Assembly: GCA_036506275.1 (NCBI GenBank)
Contig: DASXSB010000118.1
Location: 1-30,338 of the forward strand
Direction of reading: 5' to 3'
From: DASXSB01 sp036506275
GTDB taxonomy: Bacteria; Methylomirabilota; Methylomirabilia; Rokubacteriales; CSP1-6
DNA: 30,338 bases
A program made the translations under genes and the position numbers. Below the pieces are notes generated by a model. That model saw only the letters and a program-made list of their open reading frames with translations. It was not told where the DNA came from and did no database searches. This document shows, piece after piece, positions 1 to 9,476 of this stretch (the stretch's first letter is position 1; every line of letters starts with the position of its first letter).

Positions 1-858
<858 letters not shown>

Positions 859-888
859 GCGCCGTCAGCGAGGACACGGAACGCTTCG

Positions 889-1692
889 ATGCCCAAGGTG
901 CGCGTCGGCGACGTCGAGCTCTTCTACGCCGAGGCCGGCGCCGGCGATCCCGTGGTGCTGATCATGGGCTTCGGCGGCGACCACGTGGCGTGGGGCTTCC
1001 AGACGCCGGTGTTCGCCGAGCGCTATCGCGTGATCGCATTCGACAACCGCGGCGCCGGCCAGAGCGATTGCCCCGACGTGCCCTACACGACGCGCCAGAT
1101 GGCGGAAGACACCGTGGGCCTTCTCGACGCGCTCAGCATCGAGCGCGCCCACGTGATCGGCTGCTCCATGGGGGGCTTGATCGCCCAGGAGCTCGCGCTC
1201 AATCATCCCGGGCGCGTCCGCTCCCTCCAGCTCCACTGCACGTACGGGCGCCCGGACCGCGCGCTCTTCGCGCTCATGGACGCGTGGCGGACGATTCGCC
1301 CCGCCCTGAGCGCGGAGGAATGGATGCGCACGGTGTGCGTCTGGCTCTTCGCCGCGCGCACGTACAACGAGCGCCCGTCGTTCGTGGAGACGGTGGTGCA
1401 GACCGCGCTCGCCAATCCGAATCCGTTCTCGCTCACCGGTTTCCGGCGTCAGGGTGACGCCCTCCGCACGCACGACAGCCTCGAGCGCGTGAAGGCGCTC
1501 ACTTGTCCCACGCTCGTGAGCGGAGCGGACGAGGACATCCTGGTGCCCGTGCGCTTCTCCCGCGAGCTCGCGGAGCGCATTCCCGGTGCCGAGCTGCAGA
1601 TCGTCACCGGCGCCGGCCACGTTTATTTCTGGGAGCGGCCCGACGCATTCAACCGGATGTGTCTCGAATTCCTCGATCGGCATCGTGACTGA
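889..1692 (+). CDS. Alpha/beta-fold hydrolase
   Basis: A 267-residue single-domain alpha/beta hydrolase, probably cytoplasmic as no signal peptide is seen. The nucleophile elbow is GCSMGG with Ser93, the acid is likely Asp216 in the stretch GADEDILVP, and the base is His244 in TGAGHVYFWE. The oxyanion region is MGFGGD and the FDNRGAGQSD strand-turn is typical of the 3-oxoadipate enol-lactonase/haloperoxidase-like group (family knowledge). The substrate is unknown. It starts 30 bases after the ABC ATPase gene on the same strand and could be co-transcribed, which would hint at hydrolysis of an imported compound, but this is only context. The ATG at 889 has only a weak purine-rich stretch upstream (gagga near 869-873), too far away to be a good ribosome-binding site. 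Confidence 0.9.
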   Translation: MPKVRVGDVELFYAEAGAGDPVVLIMGFGGDHVAWGFQTPVFAERYRVIAFDNRGAGQSDCPDVPYTTRQMAEDTVGLLDALSIERAHVIGCSMGGLIAQELALNHPGRVRSLQLHCTYGRPDRALFALMDAWRTIRPALSAEEWMRTVCVWLFAARTYNERPSFVETVVQTALANPNPFSLTGFRRQGDALRTHDSLERVKALTCPTLVSGADEDILVPVRFSRELAERIPGAELQIVTGAGHVYFWERPDAFNRMCLEFLDRHRD

Positions 1693-1810
1693 CGGTCGCG
1701 TGCACACCGCGCCCCCTGTCGGCGGGAGGCACGCCGCGCGTAAGCGCTGACCTCTGCTTCTGCGCGCGCACGCGAGATCTCTGCGGCGCTGACACTGTTC
1801 GTGATCTGAC

Positions 1811-1843
1811 ACCGCCGATGTAAACCCGCCCTCGGCGGCGGTG
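1811..1843 (+). repeat. Inverted repeat between hydrolase and rlpA
   Basis: Arms accgccg (1811-1817) and cggcggt (1836-1842) are perfect complements, extended by one C-G pair at 1810/1843, with an 18-base loop. No T-run follows. It sits in the 222-base gap 1693-1914, in which I see no gene, tRNA or convincing promoter. It may be a weak transcription barrier after the hydrolase gene or a chance GC-rich match. Confidence 0.25.
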
Positions 1844-1914
1844 ATTCATTCTGCACATTTGCGAATGCTTCTTCGACGCACCGTCAAGGCATGCGGCTTG
1901 CGAAGAGGTAGATC

Positions 1915-2394
1915 ATGCGAATGCTGCCGACGCTACGGGTTCCCGTCGTGGCCCTCACCCTCGCCGTCCTCGCCACGCCGGCGGCGCCGCGAGAGCTGGC
2001 GTCGGCGCGTATCGATCGCGCGCCGGCTCCGCGCGCCTCCCAACGCTCGGCCGTGTCCGCGCCCGCCGACCTCGGCAAAGCATCCTGGTACGGTGCGTGG
2101 CATCACGGTCGTCGCACCGCGAGCGGGGAGCGCTTCAACATGTGGGCGCTCACGGCGGCGCACCGCACGCTGCCGCTCGGCACCCACGTGCGCGTGACGA
2201 ATCTGCGCAACGGTCGCTCCGTCGACGTGCGCGTGAACGACCGGGGCCCGATCTACGACGATCGCATCATCGATCTGTCGCGGGGAGCGGCGGCGCGGCT
2301 CGGCGCGGAGACGGAAGGAGTGGTGCCGGTGCGGATCGTGGTGCTGGAACGGAACGAGGACGGAATCAGTCCCAGAGATACGCGCGAGGATTGA
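1915..2394 (+). CDS. rlpA: RlpA-like septal ring lytic transglycosylase
   Basis: A 159-residue exported protein of the RlpA double-psi beta-barrel family; characterised members cleave peptidoglycan glycan strands lacking stem peptides during daughter-cell separation. Residues 1-25 look like a signal peptide (hydrophobic VPVVALTLAVLATPAA) but there is no lipobox cysteine, so the product is probably soluble in the periplasm, unlike E. coli RlpA, which is a lipoprotein. The barrel covers about residues 54-147 with family motifs ASWYG, RTASGERFN, TAAHRTLPLGT, VRVTNLRNGRSV and VNDRGP, the last containing the conserved Asp. No C-terminal SPOR domain is present, so septal targeting by that route is absent. 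The start at 1915 is supported by aagaggt just upstream. Its 3' end overlaps the convergent M23 peptidase gene by 29 bases. Confidence 0.93.
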   Translation: MRMLPTLRVPVVALTLAVLATPAAPRELASARIDRAPAPRASQRSAVSAPADLGKASWYGAWHHGRRTASGERFNMWALTAAHRTLPLGTHVRVTNLRNGRSVDVRVNDRGPIYDDRIIDLSRGAAARLGAETEGVVPVRIVVLERNEDGISPRDTRED

Positions 2395-3367
2395 CCGCCT
2401 TCCCCTTGACCAGGATCTCGTAGTGGAGGTGCGGACCGGACGAGCGCCCCGTGTTTCCGCTGTACGCGATGATGGTGCCGCGTTCCACCGGCTGTCCCGG
2501 CGTCGCCACGAACTTCGAGAGATGCCCGTACAGCGTCTTGATGTCCCCTCCATGATCGATGATCACGGCGTTGCCGTACTCCGCATAGCGGCCGGCCACG
2601 ACCACCGTGCCCGACGCCGGCGCCCGCACCGCCGTCCCCGTATCGGCCTGGATGTCGAGGCCGGCGTGGAATTCGGGCGCCTTCGTCCACGGGTCCTGCC
2701 GATTGCCGAACTCCGAGTTGACGGCGCCTCGGATCGGCCAGCGTGAGGGCAGCCCCGAGAGGACTTTTCCCGCGCGTGTCATCACCCGGTCGAGCGCGCG
2801 CAGGCTCTCGCCCTCGCGCATGACGGTCTCCGTGAGGCGGTCGAGCTCACCGATCGGCGACGTGGGCGCCACCTCTTCGGTGGCGGCGGTGGCACCGCCG
2901 ACGCCCGCGTCGCGGCGGCCGTGGGCGGCCTCGGGGCCGAACGGCGCCCAGATCCGCGCGTGGAACTCGCGCCAGCCGCTGACTTCGCGGCGCAGATCGA
3001 CGACGCGGCGATTGAAGGACTGGATCACCTCGCGCTGTTCGGCGAGCTCGCGATGAACGGCCGCCGCCTGCCGGACCATGTTGCGGCCGCGGACGTAGTC
3101 GGTGATGAGGCCGGTGAGCGAGACGCCGACGACCGCGATCGCGATGCCCGCCGCCACCGCCCGCGCGCGTGGGATGTTGCACCGGAAGACGCGGGAGCCG
3201 TCGCCGCGCACGATGAGGAGGCTGAACCGCTCCGGCCGCGTGCTGTGGCTTCGTCGGGCTCGACGCCGCGGCCGCAGCCGCGGCGCGCTCGGCCCGGACG
3301 TGGCCGCGGCGATGCCGTCGCCGACGCTCTCCGCGGGCCCACTGGGCGCAATCGTGTCAGCGCACAT
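2366..3367 (-). CDS. M23 family metallopeptidase (peptidoglycan endopeptidase)
   Basis: A membrane-anchored zinc endopeptidase, or LytM-like activator, acting on peptidoglycan cross-links. I chose the ATG at 3367 (333 residues); the frame stays open to a TTG at 3472, but 3400-3440 is AT-richer and looks non-coding. After a basic cytoplasmic lead comes FSLLIVRGDGSRVFRCNIP, a hydrophobic anchor (RAVAAGIAIAVVGVSLTGLI), a heptad-rich coiled-coil stretch and the C-terminal LytM domain. That domain has the zinc-binding HxxxD (FHAGLDIQ), GTVVVAGRYAEYGNAVIIDHG, the HLS motif (LYGHLSKF) and HxH (GPHLHYEI), so catalytic residues look intact. This architecture is common in deltaproteobacteria and Rokubacteria-like genomes. 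It diverges from alaC and converges on rlpA, placing two cell-wall enzymes tail to tail. Confidence 0.9.
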   Translation of the reverse strand: MCADTIAPSGPAESVGDGIAAATSGPSAPRLRPRRRARRSHSTRPERFSLLIVRGDGSRVFRCNIPRARAVAAGIAIAVVGVSLTGLITDYVRGRNMVRQAAAVHRELAEQREVIQSFNRRVVDLRREVSGWREFHARIWAPFGPEAAHGRRDAGVGGATAATEEVAPTSPIGELDRLTETVMREGESLRALDRVMTRAGKVLSGLPSRWPIRGAVNSEFGNRQDPWTKAPEFHAGLDIQADTGTAVRAPASGTVVVAGRYAEYGNAVIIDHGGDIKTLYGHLSKFVATPGQPVERGTIIAYSGNTGRSSGPHLHYEILVKGKAVNPRAYLWD

Positions 3368-3458
3368 GCGCCGGCTATGGGGGCAAGGCGCATGCCGAAC
3401 GATGCCGTGAACGAAATCAATGACTTGAGGAAAATTGCGCTGCCATTCCGGCACGCCG

Positions 3459-3474
3459 CGTTGTCCGGACAACG
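3459..3474. promoter_or_regulatory. 16-bp perfect palindrome in divergent intergenic region (candidate operator)
   Basis: CGTTGTCCGGACAACG is identical to its reverse complement, with no mismatches and no spacer. It lies in the 259-base region between the divergently transcribed M23 peptidase gene and alaC, about 100 bases upstream of the alaC -35 element. The size and symmetry suit a homodimeric regulator, but no regulator gene is adjacent. Confidence 0.45.
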
Positions 3475-3571
3475 ACGTCGCGGCCGCGACGACACGCGGC
3501 GTCCGTCGTCACGTGAGCGCCGGCTCCCAGGCGTGCGCCCTGCGCTGTAACTCTGCGTGGGACCGGCATAA

Positions 3572-3601
3572 TTGACACTCTTCGAGCGCGACCTGTATCA
3601 T
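3572..3601 (+). promoter_or_regulatory. Sigma-70-type promoter for alaC-hom-thrC
   Basis: A -35 element TTGACA (3572-3577, perfect) and a -10 element TATCAT (3596-3601, five of six) are separated by 18 bases. The expected transcript starts near 3608. It is followed by the ribosome-binding site AGAGGAG (3614-3620), six bases before the GTG start at 3627. This is the clearest canonical promoter in the window. Confidence 0.7.
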
Positions 3602-3626
3602 CGCGGGGAGACCAGAGGAGCCACGC

Positions 3627-4799
<1,173 letters not shown>

Positions 4800-4818
4800 C
4801 CGGGCCGGCCATCTTTCC

Positions 4819-6129
4819 ATGAAGAACATCGGCATCGGCCTCCTCGGCCTCGGTACCGTGGGCGGCGGCGTCGTCAAGCTCCTCGAGTCCCAGCGCGCCA
4901 TGCTCGAGGAGCGTGCGGGCTGCCGGCTCACGCTCGCCGCCGTCGCCGATACCGATCTCACCCGGGCGCGGGAAGGTCTCGACCTCGCGCGGCTGCCGAT
5001 GACGAACGACGCCCAGCGCGTGCTCGCCGATCCCGCCGTCCACATCGTGATCGAGCTGGTGGGCGGTCTCGAGCCCGCGCGCTCGTTCATCATGCGCGCG
5101 CTGGCGGGGGGCAAGCACGTGGTGACGGCGAACAAGGCGCTCCTCGCCCACCATGGCGCCGAGCTCTACGACGAGGCGCGCCGCCGCGGCGTCACCCTCG
5201 GCTTCGAAGCGGCGGTGGCGGGTGGCATTCCCCTCATCCGCGCCGTGAAGGAGGGGCTCGTCGCCAACCGCATCCTGTCCGTGTTCGGCATCGTGAACGG
5301 GACGTCGAACTACATCCTGTCCAAGATGACCGACGAGGGACTCGACTTCTCGATGGTGCTGAAGGAGGCGCAGGCCCACGGCTACGCCGAGGCCGATCCC
5401 ACCCTCGACATCGAGGGCATGGACTCCGCCCACAAGCTCCAGATCCTCGTGTCCCTCGCCTTCCGCACGTTCATCGACCTCAAGGACATCCACACCGAGG
5501 GCATCACGCGCGTGACCGCCCAGGACATCGCGTACGCGCGCGAGCTCGGCTTCCGCATCAAGCTGCTCGCCATCGCCAAGGCCACCGACGGCGGCGTGGA
5601 AGTCCGCGTCCACCCCACCATGATCTCCGCCACGTCACCGCTCGCGGCCGTGACGGGCGTGTTCAACGCCGTGTTCATCAACGGCGACGCCGTCGGCGAT
5701 CTCATGTTCTACGGTCGCGGCGCCGGTCAGCTTCCCACCGCCTCCGCCATCTGGTCGGACACCCTCGAGATCGCGCGGCGGATCGCGCATGACATTCCGT
5801 CGCTGGCGCTCGAGCTGCCGTCGGTGGGCGCGGGCGCGTTGCCGCTCCGGCCCATGGGCAGCATCCGCTGCTCGTACTACCTGCGCGTGATGGCCCAGGA
5901 CCGCCCCGGCGTGCTGTCGCGCGTGGCCGGTATCCTCGGCGACAATGAGATCTCCATCGCGTCCGTGCTGCAGAAAGAGCGGGCGGCGGCGGGGGGCGCA
6001 GTGCCGGTGGTGATGATGACGCACGAGGCCCGCGAGCGCGACATGCGCACCGCCCTCGCCGCCATCGATCGGCTGCCCGACGTCGCCGTCCCCACGACGT
6101 TCATCCGCGTGGAGGGCGGCCCCGCATGA
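4819..6129 (+). CDS. hom: Homoserine dehydrogenase
   Basis: Reduces aspartate-4-semialdehyde to homoserine with NAD(P)H, committing carbon to threonine and methionine. The 436-residue protein has an N-terminal Rossmann fold (IGLLGLGTVGGGV, residues about 4-17), the catalytic-domain lysines Lys106 (VVTANKALLA) and Lys206 (DIEGMDSAHKLQIL), and the family signature around FEAAVAGGIPLI and VNGTSNYIL. The C-terminal ACT domain, about residues 355-430 (YYLRVMAQDRPGVLSRVAGILG), is the usual site of threonine feedback inhibition (family knowledge). The ATG at 4819 has little Shine-Dalgarno sequence, but it lies 19 bases after alaC. The gene ends in ATGA, overlapping the start of thrC by four bases, so the two are probably translationally coupled. 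Confidence 0.97.
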   Translation: MKNIGIGLLGLGTVGGGVVKLLESQRAMLEERAGCRLTLAAVADTDLTRAREGLDLARLPMTNDAQRVLADPAVHIVIELVGGLEPARSFIMRALAGGKHVVTANKALLAHHGAELYDEARRRGVTLGFEAAVAGGIPLIRAVKEGLVANRILSVFGIVNGTSNYILSKMTDEGLDFSMVLKEAQAHGYAEADPTLDIEGMDSAHKLQILVSLAFRTFIDLKDIHTEGITRVTAQDIAYARELGFRIKLLAIAKATDGGVEVRVHPTMISATSPLAAVTGVFNAVFINGDAVGDLMFYGRGAGQLPTASAIWSDTLEIARRIAHDIPSLALELPSVGAGALPLRPMGSIRCSYYLRVMAQDRPGVLSRVAGILGDNEISIASVLQKERAAAGGAVPVVMMTHEARERDMRTALAAIDRLPDVAVPTTFIRVEGGPA

Positions 6130-7184
6130 AGGCGTGGCGGGGCGTGATCGAGGCGTACCGCGAATTCCTGCCGGTGAGCGCCGCCACCCCCGTCGTCACC
6201 CTCTTCGAGGGCAACACGCCGTTGATGCCGGCGCCGCGCCTCGCGGAGGCGACCGATCCCCGCCTCCAGATCTATCTCAAGTGCGAGGGCTTCAATCCCA
6301 CCGGCTCCTTCAAGGACCGCGGCATGACGATGGCGATCTCGAAAGCGGTGGAGGCGGGCTCCCGCGCCGTCATCTGCGCTTCCACCGGCAACACGTCGGC
6401 GTCCGCGGCCGCCTTCGCCGCGCGCGCCGGTCTGCGCGCGTTCGTCATGGTGCCCAAGGGCGCGATCGCGCTCGGCAAGCTGTCGCAGGCGGCCATTCAT
6501 GGGGCGAAGGTCCTCACCGTCGACGGCAACTTCGATCAGGCGCTCAGCATCGTGCGTCAGATCGCGGAGACGCAGCCGATCACGCTCGTGAACTCCGTGA
6601 ACCCGTTCCGGCTGGAAGGCCAGAAGACGGCCGCCTTCGAGGTCGTGGATCAGCTCGGCCGCGCTCCCGACTATCACATCGTCCCCGTCGGCAACGCCGG
6701 CAATATCACCGCCTACTGGCGCGGCTACCGGGAATATCAGCGCGCGGGGCGGGTGAAGGAGATGCCGCGCATGGTGGGCTTCCAGGCCGCGGGAGCGGCG
6801 CCCATCTACGAGAACCGCGTGATCGAGGAGCCGCGCACGGTGGCCACCGCCATCAAGATCGGAAACCCCGCGAGCTGGGGGCCGGCGCTGGAGGCGATGA
6901 AGGACTCCCGTGGGTGGATCGACATCGTGAGCGACGAGGAGATCTTGCGCGCGTACCGGTTGCTCGCGCGCGAGGAGGGCATCTTCATGGAGCCCGCCTC
7001 CGCGGCGACGGTGGCCGGTCTCATCAAAACGGTGAAGGCGGGCCGCGTCGAGGCGGGGGCGACGGTCGTGCTCACCCTCACCGGCCACGGCCTCAAGGAC
7101 CCTGACACCGCGCTCGAATCCGCCACGCGGCCCACCACGGTGCCGCCGTCGATCGACGCCGTGCTGGCGCAGCTGGGCCTCTGA
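6126..7184 (+). CDS. thrC: Threonine synthase
   Basis: Converts O-phosphohomoserine to threonine, a PLP-dependent beta/gamma-replacement reaction in the cytoplasm. The 352-residue length fits the short class of threonine synthases found in many bacteria and archaea. The PLP lysine is Lys63 in NPTGSFKDRGM; the substrate/cofactor loop is STGNTSASAAAF, and the phosphate cup is VGNAGNITAYWRG. It overlaps hom by four bases (ATGA). No homoserine kinase (thrB) is visible between hom and thrC or elsewhere in the window, so the kinase must be encoded elsewhere. The stop codon at 7182-7184 overlaps the likely non-standard start of the next gene. Confidence 0.97.
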   Translation: MKAWRGVIEAYREFLPVSAATPVVTLFEGNTPLMPAPRLAEATDPRLQIYLKCEGFNPTGSFKDRGMTMAISKAVEAGSRAVICASTGNTSASAAAFAARAGLRAFVMVPKGAIALGKLSQAAIHGAKVLTVDGNFDQALSIVRQIAETQPITLVNSVNPFRLEGQKTAAFEVVDQLGRAPDYHIVPVGNAGNITAYWRGYREYQRAGRVKEMPRMVGFQAAGAAPIYENRVIEEPRTVATAIKIGNPASWGPALEAMKDSRGWIDIVSDEEILRAYRLLAREEGIFMEPASAATVAGLIKTVKAGRVEAGATVVLTLTGHGLKDPDTALESATRPTTVPPSIDAVLAQLGL

Positions 7185-8167
7185 AGCACCTCAGAATCGC
7201 CGCCGGCGTCGCCATCAGCGTCGCCCTCTTCGCGTACCTCTTGTGGAAGGTCGACCTCCACGAGCTCGCGGAGCAACTGCGCCACACGCACTGGGGCTGG
7301 ATGGCGCTCGCCGTCGCGTGTGCGCCGGCCGGTCTGTGGGTGCGCGCCAAGCGCTGGCGCTATCTCTTTCCGCCGCGCTCGGAGCCCCCCGGGCTCGTCC
7401 CCGCCATCATGATCGGTTACATGGGAAACAACGTGCTGCCCTTGCGGGCGGGCGAGATCGTCCGCGTCTACGTCGTGGCGCGGCGCTGGGGACACTTCTG
7501 GACGGTGCTGGCGACGCTGGTGGTGGAGCGCGTGCTCGACAGCCTCGCCCTCGTGCTGATCATGGCCACGCTCGTCTTCGTGATTCCCGTCCCCCACGCC
7601 CTCGAGTGGGCGGCGGCCGTGTTGCTCGCCATCGACGTGGTGGGCGTGACCGTCCTCACGGCGGTCGCGGTGGCGCCGGATCGAATGCGCCGGGTCATCG
7701 AGCGCACCATGGGGCGCTGGCCCACGCTGCAGCGCCGCGTGGTGGGCGGCTTCGAGACGTTCGTGCGCGGCCTCGAAGGCATCCGGACGCCATCGCACCT
7801 GCCGCCGCTCCTCGCGTGGACCGTGCTCGTGTGGTTGCTGCCCGCGCTGAGCGCGTGGTCCTGCCTCCGCGCCACGAACCTCCACTTGCCGTGGGTGGCG
7901 GGCTGGGCCGTCCTCGTCTTCGTCGGGCTCGGCATCAGCATCCCTTCCGCGCCCGGCTACGTCGGCGTCTTCCACTACGCCGCCACCCTCGCCACCGGCA
8001 TCTTCGGCGTCCCGCCCGCCGCCGCCGTCGGCTTCGCGCTCCTCTATCACGCGAGCCAGTTCGTCCCCATCACGCTCGTGGGGTGGCTGTTCCTCGTGCA
8101 CGAGGAGATGACGCTGGGGGAGGCCACGCGCGGGCGTCCGGTGGAGTCCGAATCGGCGGGCGGTTAG
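7181..8167 (+). CDS. Flippase-like/UPF0104 integral membrane protein (AglD/MprF N-terminal type)
   Basis: A polytopic inner-membrane protein of the lysylphosphatidylglycerol-synthase-transmembrane/AglD family (Pfam PF03706 type), members of which are implicated in lipid or lipid-linked sugar handling. Seen: the family pattern WRYLFPP, IMIGYMGNNVLPLRAGEIVRVYV, VVERVLDSLALV, then LGISIPSAPGYVGVFHYAA and LLYHASQFVPITLVGW, with about seven or eight hydrophobic segments. The first helix (RIAAGVAISVALFAYLLW followed by the family KVDL motif) lies upstream of the first usual start, TTG at 7241. The only plausible start covering it is CTG at 7181, overlapping the thrC stop by four bases; between the in-frame stop at 7103-7105 and 7241 there is no ATG, GTG or TTG. 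From 7181 it is 328 residues, normal for the family; from 7241 it is 308 and lacks the helix. Confidence 0.82.
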   Translation: MKHLRIAAGVAISVALFAYLLWKVDLHELAEQLRHTHWGWMALAVACAPAGLWVRAKRWRYLFPPRSEPPGLVPAIMIGYMGNNVLPLRAGEIVRVYVVARRWGHFWTVLATLVVERVLDSLALVLIMATLVFVIPVPHALEWAAAVLLAIDVVGVTVLTAVAVAPDRMRRVIERTMGRWPTLQRRVVGGFETFVRGLEGIRTPSHLPPLLAWTVLVWLLPALSAWSCLRATNLHLPWVAGWAVLVFVGLGISIPSAPGYVGVFHYAATLATGIFGVPPAAAVGFALLYHASQFVPITLVGWLFLVHEEMTLGEATRGRPVESESAGG

Positions 8168-8189
8168 TGACGCCGGGGGGCGGGCCGGC

Positions 8190-8219
8190 TTTACACCTCG
8201 CGCGACCGTCGTGTAGATT
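8190..8219 (+). promoter_or_regulatory. Promoter for lysC
   Basis: TTTACA (8190-8195, five of six to the -35 consensus) and TAGATT (8214-8219, four of six to the -10) with an 18-base spacer. The -10 ends only 11 bases before the ATG at 8231 and no Shine-Dalgarno sequence is present, implying a very short or absent 5' leader. There is no room for a lysine riboswitch. Confidence 0.5.
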
Positions 8220-8230
8220 GCGCTAGATCC

Positions 8231-9460
8231 ATGGCGCTCATCGTGCAGAAGTACGGCGGCTCGTCCGTCGCCGACGTCGAGAAGGTCAAGAGCGTGGCGC
8301 GGCGCGTGGCGGCCACCGCCGCCGGCAATCAGGTGATCGTCGTCGTGTCCGCCATGGGCAAGACGACGGACGGCCTCATCGGCCTCGCGGGACAGGTGGT
8401 GCCCACGCCGGATCCGCGCGAGATGGACATGCTGCTCGCCACCGGCGAGCAGGTCACCATTGCCCTCCTCGCCATGGCGCTGCAGGCGGTCGGGCTGCGC
8501 GCGCGCTCGTTCACGGGCGCGCAGGCGGGGCTGCGCACGAACGACGCCCACACCAAGGCGCGCATCACGCAGATCACGGCCGAGCGCGTGCGACGCGCGC
8601 TCGACGCCGGCGAGATCGCGGTGGTGGCGGGCTTCCAGGGTGCGAGCGAGGCCGACGAGATCACCACCCTCGGCCGTGGCGGCTCCGATCTCACCGCGGT
8701 CGCGCTCGCCGCCGCCGTCAAGGCCGACGTGTGCGAGATCTACACGGACGTGGACGGCGTCTACACCGCCGATCCGAACGTGGTCCCCGACGCCCGCAAG
8801 CTCGCGCGCGTGGCCTACGACGAGATGCTCGAGATGGCGAGCCTCGGCGCGCGCGTGTTGCAGGCGCGCTCGGTGGAGTTCGCGAAGAAGTACGGCGTGC
8901 GCGTCCACGTCCGCTCGACGTTCAAGCCGGACGCGGGGACGCTGGTGACGGCGGAGGAGGACGGCATGGAAGAACCGGTGGTCACCGGCATCACCCACGA
9001 CCGCAGCCAGGCCAAGATCTCGATCCTGCGCGTGCCCGATCGGCCCGGCATCGCGTCCCAGGTGTTCGGGGCGGTGGCGGCCGGCAACATCGTGGTCGAC
9101 ATGATCGTGCAGAACATCAGCCGCGACGGCTACACGGACATCTCGTTCACGCTGCCCCGCGGCGATCACGCGCGGGCGCGGAGCACGCTGGAGGCGGTGG
9201 CGCGCCAGGTGGGCGCGGCCGGCATCGCCCATGACGAGCGCGTGGCCAAGGTCTCGATCGTGGGGGTGGGGATGCGCAGCCACTCCGGCGTGGCCGGACG
9301 CATGTTCGGCGCCCTCGCCCGCGAGGGTATCAACATCCAGATGATCTCGACCTCGGAGATCGCGGTGTCGTGCGTGATCGAGGACAAGTACGCGGAGCTC
9401 GCCGTGCGTGCGCTCCACGACGCCTTCGAGCTGGGCCGCGAGCGCGCGAGCGCGCTGTGA
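8231..9460 (+). CDS. lysC: Aspartate kinase
   Basis: Phosphorylates aspartate at the head of the lysine/threonine/methionine pathway. The 409-residue protein has the kinase core from the start motif QKYGGSSVAD (residues about 6-15), VVSAMGKTTDGL, FQGASEADEITTLGRGGSDLTAVALA and the EIYTDVDGVYTADP motif near 171-184. Two tandem ACT domains follow (about 262-330, beginning ISILRVPDRPGIA, and 340-405, beginning VSIVGVGMRSHSG), the arrangement of lysine/threonine-inhibited monofunctional aspartokinases. No second (beta) internal start is obvious. It has its own likely promoter, separate from the hom-thrC block, and the zinc dehydrogenase gene follows after 16 bases. asd, the next pathway step, is not in the window. 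Confidence 0.97.
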   Translation: MALIVQKYGGSSVADVEKVKSVARRVAATAAGNQVIVVVSAMGKTTDGLIGLAGQVVPTPDPREMDMLLATGEQVTIALLAMALQAVGLRARSFTGAQAGLRTNDAHTKARITQITAERVRRALDAGEIAVVAGFQGASEADEITTLGRGGSDLTAVALAAAVKADVCEIYTDVDGVYTADPNVVPDARKLARVAYDEMLEMASLGARVLQARSVEFAKKYGVRVHVRSTFKPDAGTLVTAEEDGMEEPVVTGITHDRSQAKISILRVPDRPGIASQVFGAVAAGNIVVDMIVQNISRDGYTDISFTLPRGDHARARSTLEAVARQVGAAGIAHDERVAKVSIVGVGMRSHSGVAGRMFGALAREGINIQMISTSEIAVSCVIEDKYAELAVRALHDAFELGRERASAL

Positions 9461-9476
9461 CGGGAGGGAGAAACCC

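Noticed and set aside
2366..2394. 29-base overlap of convergent rlpA and M23 peptidase genes
   Set aside because: Overlapping 3' ends are common in compact genomes; no terminator is visible, but nothing points to a special function.
3368..3472. 35-codon N-terminal extension of the M23 peptidase from a TTG
   Set aside because: The sequence is unlike family N-termini, no ribosome-binding site precedes the TTG, part of it is AT-richer and it would cover the palindrome.
3488..3510. gacgac...gtcgtc inverted repeat near the 16-bp palindrome
   Set aside because: Six-base arms with an 11-base gap are expected by chance in this GC-rich sequence.
8168..8230. Possible lysine riboswitch before lysC (or before dapA at 23147-23228)
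   Set aside because: The gaps are only 63 and 82 bases, much shorter than an L-box aptamer, and the predicted leaders are shorter still.
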